Shown: positions 26,523 to 35,423 of the stretch, piece by piece
How the letters are laid out: the number at the start of each line of letters is the position of its first letter
Numbering within the stretch: the stretch's first letter is position 1
Assembly (NCBI GenBank): GCA_024239075.1
Contig: JANBVI010000020.1
Location: 212,956-276,955 of the forward strand
Origin: Fischerella sp. CENA71
Lineage (GTDB): Bacteria > Cyanobacteriota > Cyanobacteriia > Cyanobacteriales > Nostocaceae
Reading direction: 5' to 3'
Length of the DNA: 64,000 nucleotides
Notes under the pieces: generated by a model
The model's input: the letters and a program-made list of their open reading frames with translations, nothing else
Databases searched by the model: none
What the model was told of the DNA's origin: nothing
Position numbers and translations under genes: made by a program

Positions 26523-27800
26523 TCACTCAGGCATAAATTGTAAATGCCAATTTTGTAGTACCATTCTTTGAATTTCTCGCCAAGGAATATTATGTTTTCT
26601 GGCTAATTCTGCACAATCTTCGTATTCTGGCTGGACGTTATTTATAACTCTATTATTTGCATTTCCTGTCCATGCTACTTTGACACGCACTACACCATAT
26701 TTTGTTTCTACTTGTTGAAATTCTCTATGCAAAATAGCGCGTTGTTGCTCATAACGACGAATACCTAAAGTTGTTGTTTCACGAAATAAAACAGTTTCAC
26801 AACTAATTAGATTTTCTGGAGGACAAATTACTGTCAGCAAGATACCTGGACGAGACTTTTTCATCCCTATAGATTGAGTAAAAACATCAACTGCACCTGC
26901 TGCAAATAAAGCCTCAAATAAATAACCGATCGCTTGAGGACTTAAATCATCTATTTGGGTTTCTAATACTGATATGGTTTCTAAAGTTGGACTAGTATTA
27001 GCGACAGATGAGCGATCGCTAACTCCGACATCTGTAGTTTCTCCTAGCCATAGGCGTAATATATTAGGAATTGATAAGTTGAGATTACCTGCTCCCAGTC
27101 CGATTTGCTTAATCTTCATCGGAGGTGGCGCACCAAATTCTTTCGCAAGTGTCGTGGCGATCGCAGCACCTGTGGGTGTCACCAGTTCCCGTTCAATCCC
27201 GTTGCTGTAAACTGGACAACCCCGCATTTCCCATAACTTTAACACTGCTGGTACTGGTACTGCCATTTGTCCATGAGCAGCACGCACTGTTCCCCCCCCA
27301 GTCGGAAATGCTGAACAGTAAAGCAGGGGTAATCCTCTTTCGTCACTCTCAACCCCCAACCAATCTAATCCCAAGCAAGTACCAACAATATCTACAATTG
27401 CATCAACTGCACCGACTTCGTGAAAGTGAACTTTTTGAGGGGAAATACCATGTACTGCGCCTTCAGCAACTGCTAACTGTCGAAATACCGCTAAACTCCA
27501 AGCTTCAACTCTTGCAGGTAAGCCAGCATTGAGAATGATTTGTTCTATTTCTGGTAAATGGCGGTGATGGTGATGATTATGGTGATCATGATCGTCAGAT
27601 AATAAGTCAACATGAACTTTCGTTGCTTGCTGACCATGGCGCTGAACAAGTTCGGCCCATAATTTATATTCCTGTACAATACCTAAGTGATTAAGTTTCT
27701 CTATTAGGTATTTCAAGGGAACACCCAGACTTACCAATGCTCCCAGACACATATCACCAGAAATTCCCGATGGACATTGAAGATAAGCGAGTTTAGTCAT
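26523..27800 (-). CDS. larC: Nickel-pincer cofactor nickel-insertion protein LarC
   Basis: Protein of 425 aa. LarC inserts Ni into the pyridinium dithiodicarboxylate cofactor of lactate racemase. The N-terminal LAYLQCPSGISGDMCLGAL is the family signature. HFHEVGAVDAIVDIVG, ELVTPTGAAIATTLAKEF and the C-terminal VLETQIDDLSPQAIGY also match. A His-rich segment (DDHDHHNHHHHRH) at about residues 69-81 suits nickel binding. It is one uninterrupted ORF, whereas the Lactobacillus gene needs a frameshift. No larA, larB or larE lies nearby, so the target enzyme is unclear. Confidence 0.92.
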   Translation of the reverse strand: MTKLAYLQCPSGISGDMCLGALVSLGVPLKYLIEKLNHLGIVQEYKLWAELVQRHGQQATKVHVDLLSDDHDHHNHHHHRHLPEIEQIILNAGLPARVEAWSLAVFRQLAVAEGAVHGISPQKVHFHEVGAVDAIVDIVGTCLGLDWLGVESDERGLPLLYCSAFPTGGGTVRAAHGQMAVPVPAVLKLWEMRGCPVYSNGIERELVTPTGAAIATTLAKEFGAPPPMKIKQIGLGAGNLNLSIPNILRLWLGETTDVGVSDRSSVANTSPTLETISVLETQIDDLSPQAIGYLFEALFAAGAVDVFTQSIGMKKSRPGILLTVICPPENLISCETVLFRETTTLGIRRYEQQRAILHREFQQVETKYGVVRVKVAWTGNANNRVINNVQPEYEDCAELARKHNIPWREIQRMVLQNWHLQFMPE

Positions 27801-27983
27801 ATGTATTTTTTGCTAGTAGTTAGTAGCCCTGCCTGAACTGCGTACACTAGGGTGAATAAAAATATGATTCTTCTTACACCCCTACACCCCTTACACCCCT
27901 TTTACAAGCTAGTTAGTAGTTAGTTGTTCGTTCACCTTTTACCACTATCCACTATCCACTAACCACTATCTATCACCCAATTT

Positions 27984-28643
27984 ATGACAAAAATTTTCTC
28001 AGTTCATCCTGATAATCCCCAGATCCGCCGAATAGAGGAGATAAAGACGGCACTGTCTGATGGTGCAGTGATGCTTTATCCTACTGATACAGTTTATGCG
28101 ATCGGTTGTGATTTAAATGCTAAGTCGGCGGTGGAACGAGTACGGAAAATCAAACAACTAGCAAACGATAAACCATTGACGTTTTTGTCTCCATCACTTT
28201 CTAATGTAGCGACCTATGCAAATGTCAGCGACACTGCCTACCGAATTATGAAACACCTAATTCCGGGGCCATATACGTTTTTGCTACCTGCAACAAAATT
28301 AGTTCCACGTCTGGTGCAAAATCCCAAACGGAAGACTACTGGAATTAGAGTGCCAGATCATAAAATGTGCTTGGAACTGCTGTCAGCCTTAGGAAATCCG
28401 ATAATTTCGACTTCAGCACATTTGCCACCAGATGAGACAAATAATGGGACTTTGGGAGTGGAAGAAGAACAAATTTTATCGCGAGTCGAATTATTTGACC
28501 GTTTGGAAGGATTGGTTGATGTTATTGTAGACACTGGTGAGGAACCAAATTACGAAGTGTCTACAATTTTGGATTTAACGGGAGAGGAACCAATAATGAT
28601 CAGGCAAGGTTTAGGTTGGGAAAGAGCCACAGCATGGGTATAG
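27984..28643 (+). CDS. YciO/YrdC/Sua5 family protein (TsaC-like)
   Basis: Protein of 219 aa with the YrdC fold. AVMLYPTDTVYAIGCDLNAK and KIKQLANDKPLTFLSPSLSN are the nucleotide- and threonine-binding signatures, followed by GPYTFLLPATKLVPRL, TTGIRVPDHKMC and PIISTSAHLPP. TsaC/Sua5 proteins make threonylcarbamoyl-AMP for the tRNA t6A37 modification. The KPLTFL version and length resemble the YciO branch, whose role is less certain. No Sua5 C-terminal domain is present. Confidence 0.87.
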   Translation: MTKIFSVHPDNPQIRRIEEIKTALSDGAVMLYPTDTVYAIGCDLNAKSAVERVRKIKQLANDKPLTFLSPSLSNVATYANVSDTAYRIMKHLIPGPYTFLLPATKLVPRLVQNPKRKTTGIRVPDHKMCLELLSALGNPIISTSAHLPPDETNNGTLGVEEEQILSRVELFDRLEGLVDVIVDTGEEPNYEVSTILDLTGEEPIMIRQGLGWERATAWV

Positions 28644-28994
28644 TAAATTAACTTCACTGCGTAGGAATTTAATTTCGGAAACTGTAAATAAGAAAACACC
28701 ACTTTCATGATTGTCATAAGGACAAAGCAAAGCTATCTTAGGAGCATTACAGGGATGAATCTTTGCAAATTAAGAGTTTTGGCTGTTTTGGAGTGGTCAA
28801 AAAAACTCGTGCATTAGCCATTGTTAAGTTGCTTATCGAAAAACCGACACATTGCCTTACCTGGAACTTGCGGATATTTCTTACATTCTTAAATGTAAGC
28901 AACGCTTGCGGTGATTATTAAGCTATCAAAGCTTAATTACTGTGGCGTCTGTTTCCATGTCGTTACGGTGCAGTACCACTCCCAATCAAAGATC
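28644..28994. other. Intergenic region upstream of the HetZ-family gene
   Basis: 350 bp without a convincing gene. The in-frame GTG at 28911 would extend the next protein by 28 residues that have no family resemblance, so I treat this as 5' leader. I did not find a clean GTA-N8-TAC NtcA box. Confidence 0.45.
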
Positions 28995-30185
28995 ATGAAA
29001 GCTAATTCTGCTAATCTACCAACTGTTACACCGATTTCTCACAGCTACAGCGATGCTTTAATTCAATTTTTATATAAAGAAATACAAGCACACTCGAAAG
29101 CAGCACCTGGTTGTATGCAAGCTGTGGCAATGCGTATAGCCAAAGAAGTAGAGCGTATATGTGAGAAAAGTCATCGTATTCAAAAATCAGGGCAACTCAA
29201 GACTTGGTTATTAACTTTAGGACGCCATCGTTTACAAAAATGCTTGCATTATTACCGATTGGGTTCCAAGCAGGGACGGGTAGAATTACATAGTTGCTTA
29301 GGTGCGATGGTATATCGTCATATTGGCATTCCCGGAACTGAATTAGGATTTCAAGCTCGCTACAACTTAATTGAAGATTTCCTCCAAGCATTTTATATTG
29401 AGGCAATCAAAGCTTTCCGCCGAGAAAATGAATTAGCCGAAGATTATACCCCCCACACTCTGCTACAGCTAGCGGAATACATGGCTTTTACAGAACAATA
29501 TGCGAAACGTCGCATTAATCTAGCTGGCGGCGCTAATCAGCAGTTGATTATCCTGCGCGCTCAAACTTTTGCTCGGCGTCTACCGCAAGAAACAAATGTA
29601 GATTTTGAAATGGCTACAGAAACTGCTAAGACTGAAGATGCAGAATCCTATCAGCGGAATTCAGCGGTGCAACAGTTGCGATCGCAAATGATTTCTCAAC
29701 CAAGTTTTGATTTAGCTGAAGATAGTGAACGCGATCGCGTCATTTCAGAATTGACCAAATATTTTGAATCCCAAGGCCAACACGATTGTATTGATTATCT
29801 CGTATTAAAACTTCAAGATTTATCAGCACCAGAAATTGACCAAATTCTTGGTTTAACCAGTCGCCAGCGAGATTATCTCCAACAACGTTTTAAATACCAT
29901 GTGGAAAAGTTTGCTCGTACCCATCATTGGCAATTAGTTCATCAATGGTTGGGTGTGGGTTTAGAACAAAAGCTAGGCTTGTCTTCTCAACAGTGGGAAC
30001 GCTTTTTAGATGAGCTTTCTGAGCAACAACGGCAGATATTGCAACTTAAAGCTGCTAAACACACAGATCAAGCGATCGCTAAAACCCTCAAATGCACTCC
30101 CAAACAACTGCAAAAGCGCTGGACTCAGTTGTTAGAACAAGCATGGGCTATCCGCAATGGAAATGCAGAAGTTCAGACTGGTTGA
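28995..30185 (+). CDS. HetZ-family (heterocyst-related) regulator paralogue
   Basis: Protein of 396 aa. From memory it matches HetZ along its length: AKEVERICEKSHRIQKSGQL, HYYRLGSKQGRVELHS, LLQLAEYMAFTEQYAKRRI and LTSRQRDYLQQRFKYHVEKF. The last 100 residues contain a helix-turn-helix-like stretch (HTDQAIAKTLKCTPKQLQKR) that suits DNA binding. HetZ acts early in heterocyst differentiation. The classic hetZ is followed by patU5 and patU3; here ycf33 follows 555 bp away, so this is more likely a HetZ-related paralogue than hetZ itself. The start at 28995 (MKANSAN) is preferred but no ribosome-binding site decides it. Confidence 0.75.
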   Translation: MKANSANLPTVTPISHSYSDALIQFLYKEIQAHSKAAPGCMQAVAMRIAKEVERICEKSHRIQKSGQLKTWLLTLGRHRLQKCLHYYRLGSKQGRVELHSCLGAMVYRHIGIPGTELGFQARYNLIEDFLQAFYIEAIKAFRRENELAEDYTPHTLLQLAEYMAFTEQYAKRRINLAGGANQQLIILRAQTFARRLPQETNVDFEMATETAKTEDAESYQRNSAVQQLRSQMISQPSFDLAEDSERDRVISELTKYFESQGQHDCIDYLVLKLQDLSAPEIDQILGLTSRQRDYLQQRFKYHVEKFARTHHWQLVHQWLGVGLEQKLGLSSQQWERFLDELSEQQRQILQLKAAKHTDQAIAKTLKCTPKQLQKRWTQLLEQAWAIRNGNAEVQTG

Positions 30186-30740
30186 AGCTTTTATTGCTTT
30201 TATTGCTTATTAGTTAAGATTGGCTAATTTCTCTAATTTTTTGGTTGTAGATGCCTATTCTAAATAAATTACTTACATATTCCCTATTTTACCCCATCAA
30301 TGGGGTAACGACTATAGGGAAACGCCATGTTTAGCACCTCTCAAATAGTCCAGAAAAAAGCAAAATTTTAATCTTTTTATTTTATTAAATTTAAATTGTA
30401 TATTTCATATATTCTTAAATAATTTTTATAAAAAACAAATAATTTGGAACAACAATATCCCCGACTTCTACTCTCCGGGAAGCCACCCGCAGAGTGTTTT
30501 CAAGAAGTCGGGGATATGACTCTCTTAATAACTACACGAAATGATATGAGAACAAAAAAAGTGAAAGCTAGAAAAGTGCCATTTTTATTAATAAACATGC
30601 TAAAATCCAATTTTGTGAAAGTTTTTAAAAAACTCAAACCAACAATCGCATCACATTTTTGAGGCGGGAGTGTCAAAATATATATAAATCGTGCAGATCA
30701 CAAAAAACCTACAGTTAAGAGCAAGGCAGTTTAAAATCAA
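30186..30740. other. Intergenic region with one large hairpin
   Basis: 555 bp. Apart from the 63-bp hairpin at 30455-30517 I see only A/T-rich DNA. A 72-codon frame at 30444-30662 runs through the hairpin and looks non-coding. Confidence 0.5.
30455..30517. repeat. 63-bp extended hairpin with AGAAGTCGGGGATAT arms
   Basis: Perfect 15-bp arms (ATATCCCCGACTTCT / AGAAGTCGGGGATAT). Inside them ACTCT pairs with AGAGT and CGGG with CCCG around the loop AAGCCA, so the stem continues with small bulges. It probably belongs to a dispersed cyanobacterial hairpin family. Confidence 0.85.
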
Positions 30741-30947
30741 ATGTTTGATGGATTTTGGGATAACGTCTTTCGCTACCAGCGCTACTTCATCACTACCCTG
30801 TTAGGCATTTTGTTGAACACGTTCGCGCCATTAGCACCCTTGTTAAAACGCCCAGTAACATTAATTGCCCTCTTGGGCTTTTTAGCTGGTGGACTAGTAT
30901 TCGTAACTCTGACCCTACGCGCCATGCTGGGTTTGAGTACAATTTGA
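30741..30947 (+). CDS. ycf33: Ycf33 / DUF751 family membrane protein
   Basis: Protein of 68 aa found only in phototrophs and in some algal plastids. The N-terminus MFDGFWDNVFRYQRYFITTL and two hydrophobic segments (LLGILLNTFAPLAPLL and LIALLGFLAGGLVFVTLTL) are typical of the family. It is thought to be thylakoid-associated, with no defined function. It lies 101 bp upstream of rbfA and may be co-transcribed with it. Confidence 0.85.
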   Translation: MFDGFWDNVFRYQRYFITTLLGILLNTFAPLAPLLKRPVTLIALLGFLAGGLVFVTLTLRAMLGLSTI

Positions 30948-31048
30948 ATTCAAACTATATAGAGGATGTATTCTCAAAACTGGATCAGGTAAACTGACAA
31001 AAACAGAAAAATAACGTAGTACAACCTCTGTGAGGAGGCATGATTTTT

Positions 31049-31453
31049 ATGGCTACAAATCGCCGCGTTTCCCGCGTTGCTGAATTAATTAAACGGGAAG
31101 TTAGCCAAATGCTACTCAATGGCATAAAAGATGACCGTGTGGGTACAGGAATGGTAAGTGTTACCGATGTTGACGTTTCTGGCGATTTGCAACACGCTAA
31201 AATCTATGTGTCAATATATGGCACAGAAGAAGCAAAAGCAGAAACAATGGCTGGCTTGAAGTCTGCGACAGGTTACGTTCGTAGCGAACTCGGCGCACGA
31301 GTGCGCCTACGCCGCACACCAGAGGTAGTGTTTATCGAAGACCGTTCCATAGAACGCGGTACAAAAGTGTTATCGCTATTGAACCAACTCGAACTTCAAC
31401 GTAAACCAGAAAATTTGAAAGATGATGGCGAAAATGGTACAGAAGATGTCTAA
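31049..31453 (+). CDS. rbfA: Ribosome-binding factor A
   Basis: KH-domain protein needed for 16S rRNA maturation and cold adaptation of ribosome assembly. [40 protein letters not shown] and the C-terminal [19 protein letters not shown] are RbfA signatures. The ATG at 31049 ([13 protein letters not shown]) fits orthologues. The ATG at 31040 lies just 1 nt after GGAGG, while 31049 lies 10 nt after it, which supports the shorter 134-aa form. Confidence 0.96.
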   Translation: MATNRRVSRVAELIKREVSQMLLNGIKDDRVGTGMVSVTDVDVSGDLQHAKIYVSIYGTEEAKAETMAGLKSATGYVRSELGARVRLRRTPEVVFIEDRSIERGTKVLSLLNQLELQRKPENLKDDGENGTEDV

Positions 31454-31682
31454 TCTGCGAAATCTGTAACTTAAACTACTATTTCTTGGCAGAAATTAGC
31501 TATGCATTTTACAGACACGACCTGTTCGTGTCTGTTTCAATATCTTTAATGAGGTTTTGGTGGCGCTTTGGCACCGCTAGAAAAGACTTTACATTTATTT
31601 ACATACTACACCTCTTGCAAAAATAATAAAGAATCCCTCCCAAATCCTTCTCGAAACGGAGAGAGATTTTTTCGTTTGAGGA
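31454..31682. other. Intergenic flank with a small hairpin
   Basis: Contains ACAGACACGA / TCGTGTCTGT arms (31511-31535), a likely rbfA terminator-type hairpin. A 74-codon frame over 31568-31792 runs into the MITE and looks non-coding. Confidence 0.45.
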
Positions 31683-31692
31683 GGAGTGATTG

Positions 31693-31805
31693 CAATACGG
31701 TTCGGATAAGACAAATCGATTGGCATCTAAACCCTGTAGAGACGTGCCATGGCACGTCTCTACATGCCCAAATCATGACGAAAAATTCTTAACCGAACCG
31801 TATTG
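31693..31805 (-). mobile_element. MITE copy B, 113 bp, with 10-bp target duplication
   Basis: The ends are CAATACGGTTCGGATAAG and CTTAACCGAACCGTATTG, near-perfect 18-bp terminal inverted repeats (one mismatch). The centre is a perfect palindrome of at least 28 bp (31736-31763, outer arms GTAGAGACGTGCC / GGCACGTCTCTAC). Flanks GGAGTGATTG (31683-31692) and AGAGTGATTG (31806-31815) are a 10-bp duplication with one mismatch. Its reverse complement aligns end to end with copy A at 11368-11481. No coding capacity. Confidence 0.92.
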
Positions 31806-31815
31806 AGAGTGATTG

Positions 31816-32844
31816 TTTATTGCTGTAGATAGTTCTTTGTGGACGAATAGATTATCTATGCTATCTGCTGTGTAAATCTGATGATTGATTCCGGTCTTGA
31901 TTTGCGAAGGCTGTATTGCAGGAAAATTTCATAGTTATAGGTTAATGGTTGAATTTTGTTTTTTATTGATAACCATTGAAAAACTTAACAGTCAATAACT
32001 AGCAACTAACTGATACTACATACTTTCCCATGCATTAGAAACTTCGTAATCATTTTTCTCAGCTATGAGAAGAATTTATAACATCAAACAAAGTTAACAA
32101 TCAATGACAAAATGGTTTACGTTGCTTAATGTTGATGCATAAATAAATACAATGTAATTTATTTATGCATATGATTTCAGCAATTTTACTGTTAACTAAA
32201 GATGGAATATGTAATTCAATTATGTGAACTCCAAATCACCACAACAGCTAGCTTAGAGGTATATCAACATAATCTAAAATCACCATCAAGATTGCTACAA
32301 ATATTCCAATGAGGAAATTTGTTTGGTAGTAGTGTTAAACTTCAGCTACTGGTTAAAAGTTTATTTAAGAAATAATTAACAAACAAACCTCTATAAGCTT
32401 GAGTGGTGTATTGTAGCCCTTATCGCTTGCAGCAGTTTATACATATATTTCAACCAGATATTCTCTGTTTGTTTTTCCATATAAAATGCTAGCGTCCAGG
32501 ACAGCTAATTACATAGATACTTGAGTATGTTATGCATTTATTTGGCCAATATATGGTTTTTGTCTATGGATACTAATATTTAATGACTGCCCTGTTCAAA
32601 GCAAGCAAACATTAACCCTAACAACAATTTGAATAATTTGATTTCAGGGAGTAAAAATAAAATGTCATGAGTATTTGACAAATTTAACATTTATTTACAT
32701 AATTTTATGATGTGTAGCGTCAAAATGAAAATAGTTCCGTATACCAAATTACAAAATCCCAGTTATAGGCCTACTCATTGCTATGTTTGTTCCTAACAGA
32801 TTTTTGGGAACACTACTTAACGTGTAAAATTCTGAGTAAAGATC
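31816..32844. other. Gene-poor A/T-rich region, about 1.0 kb
   Basis: No ORF above noise, no RNA gene recognised and no tandem repeat. The longest gene-free stretch in the window; the promoter of the DUF4327 gene should lie near its end. Confidence 0.5.
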
Positions 32845-33081
32845 ATGAGTGTTAATACGGTGCCCTCTATCAGCTACTACTCTTTAGACGTGATTCAAGA
32901 CGAAGCGCGACAACTTGTACAGAAGGGAGTGGTTAGCAGACAGCAACCAATATATACTCTCTGCCAGTACATACCAGCTCGTGAGTGGGTGTGTATTGAA
33001 TGTGAATTAGAAAAGTGCGACTTCCTCTTACGCGATCGCATCGGCGATCTGATTGGTCGGGAAGAATGGGAAAACGACTAA
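32845..33081 (+). CDS. DUF4327 family protein
   Basis: Small cyanobacterial protein of 78 aa. The stretch SLDVIQDEARQLVQKGVVSR followed by QPIYTLCQYIPAREWVCIE and FLLRDRIGDLIGREEW is, from memory, DUF4327. It is acidic, soluble, has three Cys (CQ, CIEC) and no known function. There is no close neighbour on either side. A terminator lies about 250 bp downstream. Confidence 0.82.
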   Translation: MSVNTVPSISYYSLDVIQDEARQLVQKGVVSRQQPIYTLCQYIPAREWVCIECELEKCDFLLRDRIGDLIGREEWEND

Positions 33082-33427
33082 TCAACAGAAAACGATTGAT
33101 ATTAGATTGGGAAGATATCTATTTGGAGGTGTGAATTTTCTCACAAAAGATTCAGCGCCCAATTCCAAGGAAGTCTCTGGTTTTGATTAGTCTTTCCCGA
33201 TCTAGACTTTTGTAACGACTTATCTGTTATCTGTTCTTACTGTTTTTGCTCAAGCAATGTGTACGCCACATTTTGAGGCGTCAATACACAGAGCCTGAAT
33301 TTGATTTAATTTGGTTTATTGATTATGCCGGAGTAGTTGGATTTTGGCAACTGCTCCGGTAATTTTTTGTTTTAATTTAGTGGTGAGTGGTGAGTTCCAA
33401 TCAACCACCAACAAATAAGACCCAAAT
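33082..33427. other. Intergenic region downstream of the DUF4327 gene
   Basis: 346 bp, no gene. It includes the hairpin terminator at 33328-33372 and a loose inverted repeat (AGATTGGGAAGA near 33114 and TCTTTCCCGATCTA near 33193). Confidence 0.5.
33328..33372 (+). terminator. Rho-independent terminator
   Basis: Stem CCGGAGTAGTTG / CAACTGCTCCGG (one T-G pair), 8-nt loop, then TAATTTTTTGTTTT. Confidence 0.82.
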
Positions 33428-33781
33428 CTACCTGACTTCCTCCAAATATAAATTCACATCTTCGATGACACGGGTGAGTTCTGCTTCCGTAGTCAAGCGA
33501 ATGTTGACGTCACGAATGGTAAGTAAAACCTTTGCAGCAAAAGGTGTAGGCCAAATATTGGGGTTACAAAAAATCTCTAAAAATACTTCTCCTGTATAAC
33601 GATATTCCATTGGGCGTTGGGGACTGGCTTTTCCAGCACCCGGAACAGCTTTAGTAGCAACCACTTTGAGACTAGTCATCAACTGTTCCAGCGCTGCTTT
33701 TAGTTCCTGTGCTGCTTGGGGTGAAAAGCTAAAACAGACAGAACCCTCAACCAAGTTAAGTGTCAGGTGATTTCCAGACAT
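33428..33781 (-). CDS. Conserved hypothetical protein, 117 aa
   Basis: Family not recognised. It begins MSGNHLTLNLVEGSVCFSFS and ends in a long amphipathic stretch (EAELTRVIEDVNLYLEEVR). The middle is Pro/Gly-rich (KAVPGAGKASPQRPMEYR), then an apparent beta-rich part (GEVFLEIFCNPNIWPTPFAA). No signal, membrane segment or catalytic motif. Codon use looks like that of its neighbours, so it is likely a real cyanobacterial gene. Confidence 0.65.
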   Translation of the reverse strand: MSGNHLTLNLVEGSVCFSFSPQAAQELKAALEQLMTSLKVVATKAVPGAGKASPQRPMEYRYTGEVFLEIFCNPNIWPTPFAAKVLLTIRDVNIRLTTEAELTRVIEDVNLYLEEVR

Positions 33782-34212
33782 GAGCTATTGTTTAGATTTT
33801 TAGTACAGATACCATTTTCCTGGTAGAGGTAACATCCAGATTCGTTTGTTTGTCAATGGTAATGATTCGCAAAATCTCAAGAAAGTGTTATTGGTTGTTT
33901 GGCAACGGAATTGAAAATCATGATTTTAGCTCAACTCCATCAAACAGAGGAGTAGAGTAAAAGACCAAGAAAACTAAAAAAATCCTCTGACAAATGCTAA
34001 TAAATATAGTTGTTTGAGTAATGGTATAGCCCAATTATAATCAGGTTTGTAGTTGCTGTTAATTAAAAAATATTTCAATAAAGCACGGTAATAAATTGGC
34101 GTTATAGCAAGATAAAATCCTTACTGCGTAAGAGTTTGATACATTTTATTGATGTATTTAGTTCTACACTTAGAACTCATAGAACATCATAGTTAAAATT
34201 TAAAATTCCTCT
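33782..34212. other. Intergenic region, divergent promoters
   Basis: 431 bp, A/T-rich. No ORF, repeat or RNA gene seen. Confidence 0.5.
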
Positions 34213-35115
34213 ATGTCTTTAGATAACCGGGCCACAGTTAGAAAAGTTTTAATCATCACTCTGTTCCTCAATATCTTTGTGATGCTATTAAAAGCAGTTG
34301 TTGGTAAATTGACAGGTTCTTTAAGTTTGTTAGCTGACGCCTTGCATAGCATCACCGATAGCGCAAACAATATATTGGGATTGATTGCTAGCCGATTTTC
34401 TTCACCACAGCCCGATCGCGAACATCCCTATGGACACCTAAAATTTGAAGCAGTCGGTGCTTTAGGAATTTCGGCGTTTTTGGGTATAGCCTGTTTTGAA
34501 ATTCTTCAAGGTGCTGTCGAACGCATTCTCAATGGTGGTGAACCGGTACGAATCTCACCACCAGAATTGTGGTTATTACTAGTTGTATTAGGTGTGAATA
34601 TTTTTGTCACCTATTACGAACGCCACGTAGGTGTAAAAGTCGGTAGCCCGATTTTGATCGCCGATGCTAAACATACCATGAGTGATGTTTGGGTAACTAT
34701 TTCCGTGATTGGCGGTTTGATTGGTGTATGGTTGGGTTATCAGTGGTTAGATGTGGCGTTAGCTTTTCCTGTAGCTTTGTTAGTTTTTTGGAGTGCCTGG
34801 ACAGTTTTAAAAGAAAATTTACCTTGGCTTGTGGATCAAATTGCGATCGCACCGGAACTCATTCATGCGATCGCCCTTTCTGTCCCTGGAGTGATCAACT
34901 GCCATGATATAGCGTCTCGTGGTGTTGTTGGTCGCCAAGCTTTTATTGAGATGCATTTAATAGTTGATGCTCAAGATGTGCAAACAGCCCATCGCATCAC
35001 TGAAGAAGTAGAAAAACGACTAGAAGAACGCTTTCGCCCAGTACGGATTCTAATTCACGTCGAACCACCAGAGTATCGCTCAGAGCAAATTAGCTTTGGC
35101 TCTAACTCAAACTAG
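34213..35115 (+). CDS. Cation diffusion facilitator (CDF) family transporter
   Basis: Inner-membrane metal/proton antiporter of 300 aa with six expected membrane helices and a C-terminal cytosolic ferredoxin-like domain (from about 210). The transport-site residues are in SLLADALHSITDSANN (helix 2) and in LIADAKHTMSDVWVT (helix 5, HxxxD). The histidine and three acidic residues fit Zn, Fe or Mn transport. PDREHPYGHLKFEAVG is the family loop. Which metal cannot be decided. No metal-regulator gene is adjacent. Confidence 0.93.
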   Translation: MSLDNRATVRKVLIITLFLNIFVMLLKAVVGKLTGSLSLLADALHSITDSANNILGLIASRFSSPQPDREHPYGHLKFEAVGALGISAFLGIACFEILQGAVERILNGGEPVRISPPELWLLLVVLGVNIFVTYYERHVGVKVGSPILIADAKHTMSDVWVTISVIGGLIGVWLGYQWLDVALAFPVALLVFWSAWTVLKENLPWLVDQIAIAPELIHAIALSVPGVINCHDIASRGVVGRQAFIEMHLIVDAQDVQTAHRITEEVEKRLEERFRPVRILIHVEPPEYRSEQISFGSNSN

Positions 35116-35423
35116 CAAATCATTCTTGTGTTAGACCTGTTCTCTGACTCCAGATAGGGGCTTTATCTGTAAGATTATTAGTATCTTAGTAGCATAGTAA
35201 AACGCACTGGCAGAACGTTTTACCGTTGTGGTTCTTTGCTACTTTTGGAAGGAGAGCGACGTCACAGAAGTAGACAGTGCTGATAATAAAGAGGTCTAGA
35301 TAGTTGTGGAGTTTTTGTCGCTTCCTCCACTTTGCTACGATCAACAGGAAGATTAAATTCTTCCTACAGAACGGTTGAAGATCGTGGATATCTAGTCTGT
35401 TTATCAAAGGTCAATGAGCATTC
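35116..35423. other. Intergenic region, possible decayed sequence
   Basis: 308 bp. Minus-strand reading gives short protein-like stretches in two frames but each is broken by stops, and no family was recognised. Confidence 0.35.

Noticed and set aside
30444-30662. 72-codon frame after the HetZ-family gene
   Set aside because: It runs through a 63-bp hairpin repeat and has no family resemblance.
31568-31792. 74-codon frame after rbfA
   Set aside because: It runs through the MITE copy B palindrome and has no protein-like features.
35186-35407. 73-codon minus-strand frame, possible transposase remnant
   Set aside because: No recognisable family, and neighbouring frames are equally protein-like; not enough to call a gene or pseudogene.
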